A stretch of 26,208 nucleotides of DNA, taken from positions 1 to 26,208 of the forward strand of contig CAZMMW010000005.1 of assembly GCA_964567515.1 (NCBI GenBank), written 5' to 3'. This stretch comes from JBBIVB01 sp964567515. GTDB lineage: Bacteria; Patescibacteriota; Patescibacteriia; Veblenbacterales; UBA10138. Below are positions 24,042-26,208 of this stretch, piece by piece; the first letter of the stretch is position 1; the number at the start of each line of letters is the position of its first letter. The position numbers and the translations under genes were made by a program. The notes under the pieces were generated by a model that saw nothing but the letters and a program-made list of their open reading frames with translations, was not told the DNA's origin and made no database searches.

Positions 24042-24608
24042 TTAAGCTCGTTCCACATATTGTCCGGTGTCGGTATTGATAATCACTTCTTCACCTTCTT
24101 TAATAAATAAGGGAGCGTTTACTTGTAAACCAGTCTCCAGGGTAATTTGCTTGGTGACATTACCAGCTGTATCACCCTTTATCCCAGGCGGCGCTACGGT
24201 TACTTTTAAAGTTACTTTTTTAGGCAAATCTACACCTACCGGCTCTTCATTAAAGTTAAGGATGTTTACTTCTAATCCTTCTTTTAAAAATTTAATACGA
24301 TCTCCTAATTTAGCTAAAGGAAAATCAAACTGCTCAAAAGTTTCCTGATTCATAAAATGGCACTGTTGGACATCAGTATATAAAAAACTGGCTTTAGTTT
24401 TGGACATGTCCGCTTCCTCAACTTTATCTCCTGGCTTGAAAGATTGTTCTAAAACTCTGCCAGTAAGCAAGTGTCTTAGTTTAGTGCGCATGACAGGTTT
24501 GCGTTGCGCTGTGCGCATAAAAGACGCTTCTAAAACCTGATAAGGTTCATTATCAACCAGAATATTAATACCTACTTTAATAGAATTTAAAGATGGCAAA
24601 ACTGACAT
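24042..24608 (-). CDS. efp: Translation elongation factor P
   Basis: 188 residues, normal length. EF-P binds between the ribosomal P and E sites and helps form difficult bonds such as polyproline. Domain I is KVGINILVDNEPYQVLEASF; domain II has FMNQETFEQFDFPLAKLGD; domain III has PPGIKGDTAGNVTKQITLETG and ends IINTDTGQYVERA. The tip loop reads FMRTAQRKPVMRTKLR. By ungapped alignment with E. coli EF-P the modified Lys34 position is Gln35 here, followed by Arg36 and Lys37, so the usual tip lysine is displaced or missing. No EpmA, EarP or YmfI gene is in the window, but a DHS-like gene is. It begins 3 nt after rpsR and shares its operon. Confidence 0.96.
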   Translation of the reverse strand: MSVLPSLNSIKVGINILVDNEPYQVLEASFMRTAQRKPVMRTKLRHLLTGRVLEQSFKPGDKVEEADMSKTKASFLYTDVQQCHFMNQETFEQFDFPLAKLGDRIKFLKEGLEVNILNFNEEPVGVDLPKKVTLKVTVAPPGIKGDTAGNVTKQITLETGLQVNAPLFIKEGEEVIINTDTGQYVERA

Positions 24609-24611
24609 ACT

Positions 24612-24845
24612 TTATCTATGAACAAAAGGAATCAAAGCCATAATACGAGAGCGTTTGACAGCCAAAGCTAATTTTCTTTGGTGTTTAAGGCATAGGCCGG
24701 TGCGTCTCCGGGGTAATATTTTGGCGTAACTTGAAAGAAATTTTTGTAAGATCCGAATTTCTTTATAATCAATACTAGTTAGACCATTTAAACAAAAATA
24801 GCATTCTTTAATTTTTGGTTGGACATTCGGTTTTTTATAATTCAT
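24612..24845 (-). CDS. rpsR: 30S ribosomal protein S18
   Basis: 77 residues. S18 pairs with S6 on the platform of the small subunit. KECYFC (C15, C18) and GLCLKH (C52, H55) make a CxxC...CxxH zinc site, as in the zinc-binding form of S18. The core DYKEIRILQKFLSSYAKILPRRRTGLC is typical and the ALAVKRSRIMALIPF end is the conserved rRNA-binding tail. It lies 20 nt after ssb and 3 nt before efp on the same strand. Confidence 0.96.
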   Translation of the reverse strand: MNYKKPNVQPKIKECYFCLNGLTSIDYKEIRILQKFLSSYAKILPRRRTGLCLKHQRKLALAVKRSRIMALIPFVHR

Positions 24846-24865
24846 AAGTTTAAATTAACTAAAGT

Positions 24866-25294
24866 TTAAAAAGGAATTTCTTCTACATTGATAGCTTCTT
24901 CGCCAGTTGGTTCAGCTGGAATAGCTGGCTCTTCGGTAGCAACGTCATTTAGATTATTAGTACCAGCCTTATCTAACATAATCATATTTTCAGCAATAAT
25001 TTCAGTACGCCAGTGTTTTTGTCCTTGCTGATCTTGCCAGGAACGAGTTTGCAAACGTCCTTCAATGTATACCTTAGAACCTTTTTTTAAATATTGAGCA
25101 CAGATTTCGCCTAATTTTCTCCAAGCTACAACATTGTGAAATTCAGCTTTGTCCTGTCGTTGGCCGGATTTGTCTGTCCAGCGTAAATTGGTAGCTACGC
25201 CAAAAGAGGTAACAGTAGTACCATCGGGCGTGGAGCGACTTTCCGGGTCGCGGGTGATGTTGCCGATGATCATAGCTTTATTAAGATTCATCAT
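24866..25294 (-). CDS. ssb: Single-stranded DNA-binding protein
   Basis: 142 residues. The OB-fold covers residues 1-108 (MNLNKAMIIGNITRDPESR, VATNLRW, AEFHNVVAWRKLGEICAQYLKKGSKVYIEGRLQTRSW). A flexible acidic tail ends EEIPF, the tip that recruits partner proteins. The gene starts ATGATG; the second ATG is as likely as the first, with AAGG about 10 bases upstream. A small hairpin, CCCGC 25313-25317 with GCGGG 25325-25329, lies in the 46-nt gap after rpsF. The order rpsF-ssb-rpsR is the classical one in bacteria. Confidence 0.96.
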   Translation of the reverse strand: MMNLNKAMIIGNITRDPESRSTPDGTTVTSFGVATNLRWTDKSGQRQDKAEFHNVVAWRKLGEICAQYLKKGSKVYIEGRLQTRSWQDQQGQKHWRTEIIAENMIMLDKAGTNNLNDVATEEPAIPAEPTGEEAINVEEIPF

Positions 25295-25340
25295 AAAATG
25301 TTTTCCTTGTTTCCCGCTGGTGCGGCGGGTAATTTAAAAA

Positions 25341-25817
25341 TTATTTAACAATTTCGTTTTCTAAGATTTCTTCTAATTTTTTATCTAATTCGTCTAAACG
25401 GGTTGATTCCGCAACGGCTGTTTCTTTCACTACCGGCGTAAGTGTAGTTTTTTCTTCCTGTTCTGTTTGAGCCAGGTGTCTTAATTTTTCTTGCAGCGCT
25501 TTTTCTTTGACTAATTGTTTGGCAGATTTAATTTGTTTACTGATGACTTGCCAACGTAGAATATCAGTTGATAATCGGAGATCTCTTTCCAAATCTTTTA
25601 GTTTAGTTGGCTCTAAATTGAATTCTAGCAGAATATAATAGCCGTAGCGCACTTGTTTAATAGGGTAAGCTAGTTTTCTTTTGCCCATTTCCTCCCGCAT
25701 GGTAACTTCGGCTCCCAGCGCTGTAAGCATCTTGTCTACTTTATTTTTTATAATTTCAACCCGGTCTTCGCCCATGACCAAGGGAATAATATATAAGAGT
25801 TCGTAATGGTTCATCAT
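25341..25817 (-). CDS. rpsF: 30S ribosomal protein S6
   Basis: 158 residues, longer than the usual 95-135. The conserved core is NHYELLYIIPLVMGEDRVEII and GKRKLAYPIKQVRYGYYILLEFN, followed by LERDLRLSTDILRWQVI. From about residue 100 there is a charged coiled-coil-like extension (KEKALQEKLRHLAQTEQEEKT ... LDELDKKLEEILENE). The start is ATGATG without a Shine-Dalgarno. It is the first gene of an operon with ssb, rpsR and efp, expressed from the promoter at 26124-26153 through a leader of about 300 nt. Confidence 0.95.
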   Translation of the reverse strand: MMNHYELLYIIPLVMGEDRVEIIKNKVDKMLTALGAEVTMREEMGKRKLAYPIKQVRYGYYILLEFNLEPTKLKDLERDLRLSTDILRWQVISKQIKSAKQLVKEKALQEKLRHLAQTEQEEKTTLTPVVKETAVAESTRLDELDKKLEEILENEIVK

Positions 25818-26117
25818 AAATAATGTAAAATTAAAAATTATTTAATTATTTTATTTGTCATCCTGAACTTGTTTCAGGATTTTTATTAGATGCTGAAACT
25901 CTCCTTCACTAAAATTTCGGTGGACAGGTAAATTCAGCATGACTGGCTTTCCAGCCCAGTTTCTAATTCATTTTGGTCGGACTACTCTCTAATTTAAGCA
26001 TTAGTAAAACAGCGACTTATTTCTTTGGCTTCCACTCAAAATTTTTGGTGGAAATCTCGTTACCTGTGTATTCACAAGACGGATATGGAGCGCTAAATCA
26101 AGCGCTTTTAGTAAAGT
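25818..26117 (-). promoter_or_regulatory. Long 5' leader of the rpsF operon, no gene
   Basis: About 300 nt between the inferred transcription start and rpsF. Near its 5' end AGCGCT (26089-26094) and AGCGCT (26101-26106) form a short hairpin. The rpsF-proximal part contains nested-palindrome repeat copy 3. S6:S18 autoregulation acts on rpsF leaders in other bacteria; I could not identify that motif here. Confidence 0.45.
25856..25943. repeat. Nested-palindrome intergenic repeat, copy 3
   Basis: It starts TGTCATCCTGAACTTG, with ATCCTGAA (25860-25867) paired to TTCAGGAT (25873-25880), and ends in ATGCTGAA (25890-25897) paired to TTCAGCAT (25933-25940) followed by GAC. It is the same family as 7926-8013 and 21622-21688, and it would be transcribed within the rpsF leader. 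Confidence 0.78.
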
Positions 26118-26123
26118 ATTAGT

Positions 26124-26153
26124 ATTTTAGCAAATCCTTAACAAACTTGTCAA
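26124..26153 (-). promoter_or_regulatory. Strong promoter of the rpsF-ssb-rpsR-efp operon
   Basis: On the minus strand, TTGACA (26153-26148) is followed after 18 nt by TAAAAT (26129-26124), preceded by TGC as an extended -10. The start of transcription should be near 26117. Confidence 0.75.
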
Positions 26154-26172
26154 GATGGAGTATATTTACTTG

Positions 26173-26190
26173 TTACTGTAAAAACAGTAA
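26173..26190. repeat. Perfect inverted repeat upstream of the rpsF promoter
   Basis: TTACTGT (26173-26179) and ACAGTAA (26184-26190) pair around four A residues. It sits about 20 bases upstream of the -35 of the rpsF promoter and lacks a following T-run on either strand, so an operator is more likely than a terminator. Chance is possible in AT-rich DNA. Confidence 0.45.
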
Positions 26191-26208
26191 AGATCTTTAA
26201 AAACAAAC

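Overview
The window is a low-GC bacterial chromosome segment that reads with the standard genetic code. It most resembles a Candidate Phyla Radiation (Patescibacteria, possibly Parcubacteria-group) genome. Pointers to this are a long beta-repeat fibre protein of a type common in that group, a PaaX/Cas2-like protein without a CRISPR array, a deoxyhypusine-synthase-like enzyme in a bacterium, a short MurE-like ligase, and many genes without a Shine-Dalgarno sequence. The lineage is an inference, because there is no rRNA here.

Layout. Positions 1-2410 hold the 3' part of a large repetitive fibre/adhesin-like gene. Positions 2396-3304 look like a small inserted unit. It is bounded by an 18-bp direct repeat that copies the last codons of the fibre gene. 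Inside are two inverted 44-bp hairpins flanking one minus-strand gene with a winged-helix plus Cas2-like (PaaX-type) fold. Positions 3388-7917 are a same-strand cluster: a PurD-like ATP-grasp ligase, a GNAT acetyltransferase gene split by an in-frame TAA, a saccharopine-dehydrogenase-family oxidoreductase, a small SMR/EamA-like membrane protein and a deoxyhypusine-synthase-family enzyme. Together they suggest an undescribed polyamine-type or amino-acid-conjugate pathway. Positions 8029-9363 encode a MurE-like ligase.

Positions 9438-17166 are the RNA polymerase transcription unit. A consensus-like promoter is followed by a leader of about 224 nt that appears structured and ends in an attenuator-like hairpin, then rpoB, rpoC and a perfect terminator. 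Positions 17223-22447 carry an MFS transporter, an FtsK/SpoIIIE translocase, a RodZ-like HTH membrane protein and a probable lipoprotein. recA follows at 22475-23503. The right end is on the minus strand: a strong promoter drives rpsF-ssb-rpsR-efp, with a separate small DnaJ-type zinc-finger gene downstream.

Three copies of a nested-palindrome repeat with TGTCAT...ATGAC ends sit in intergenic gaps. Several genes have a -10 box 5-8 nt before the start codon, which suggests leaderless mRNAs. The strongest leads are the small unit at 2396-3304, the ATP-grasp/GNAT/SDH/SMR/DHS cluster considered together with the unusual tip loop of EF-P, and the rpoB leader.
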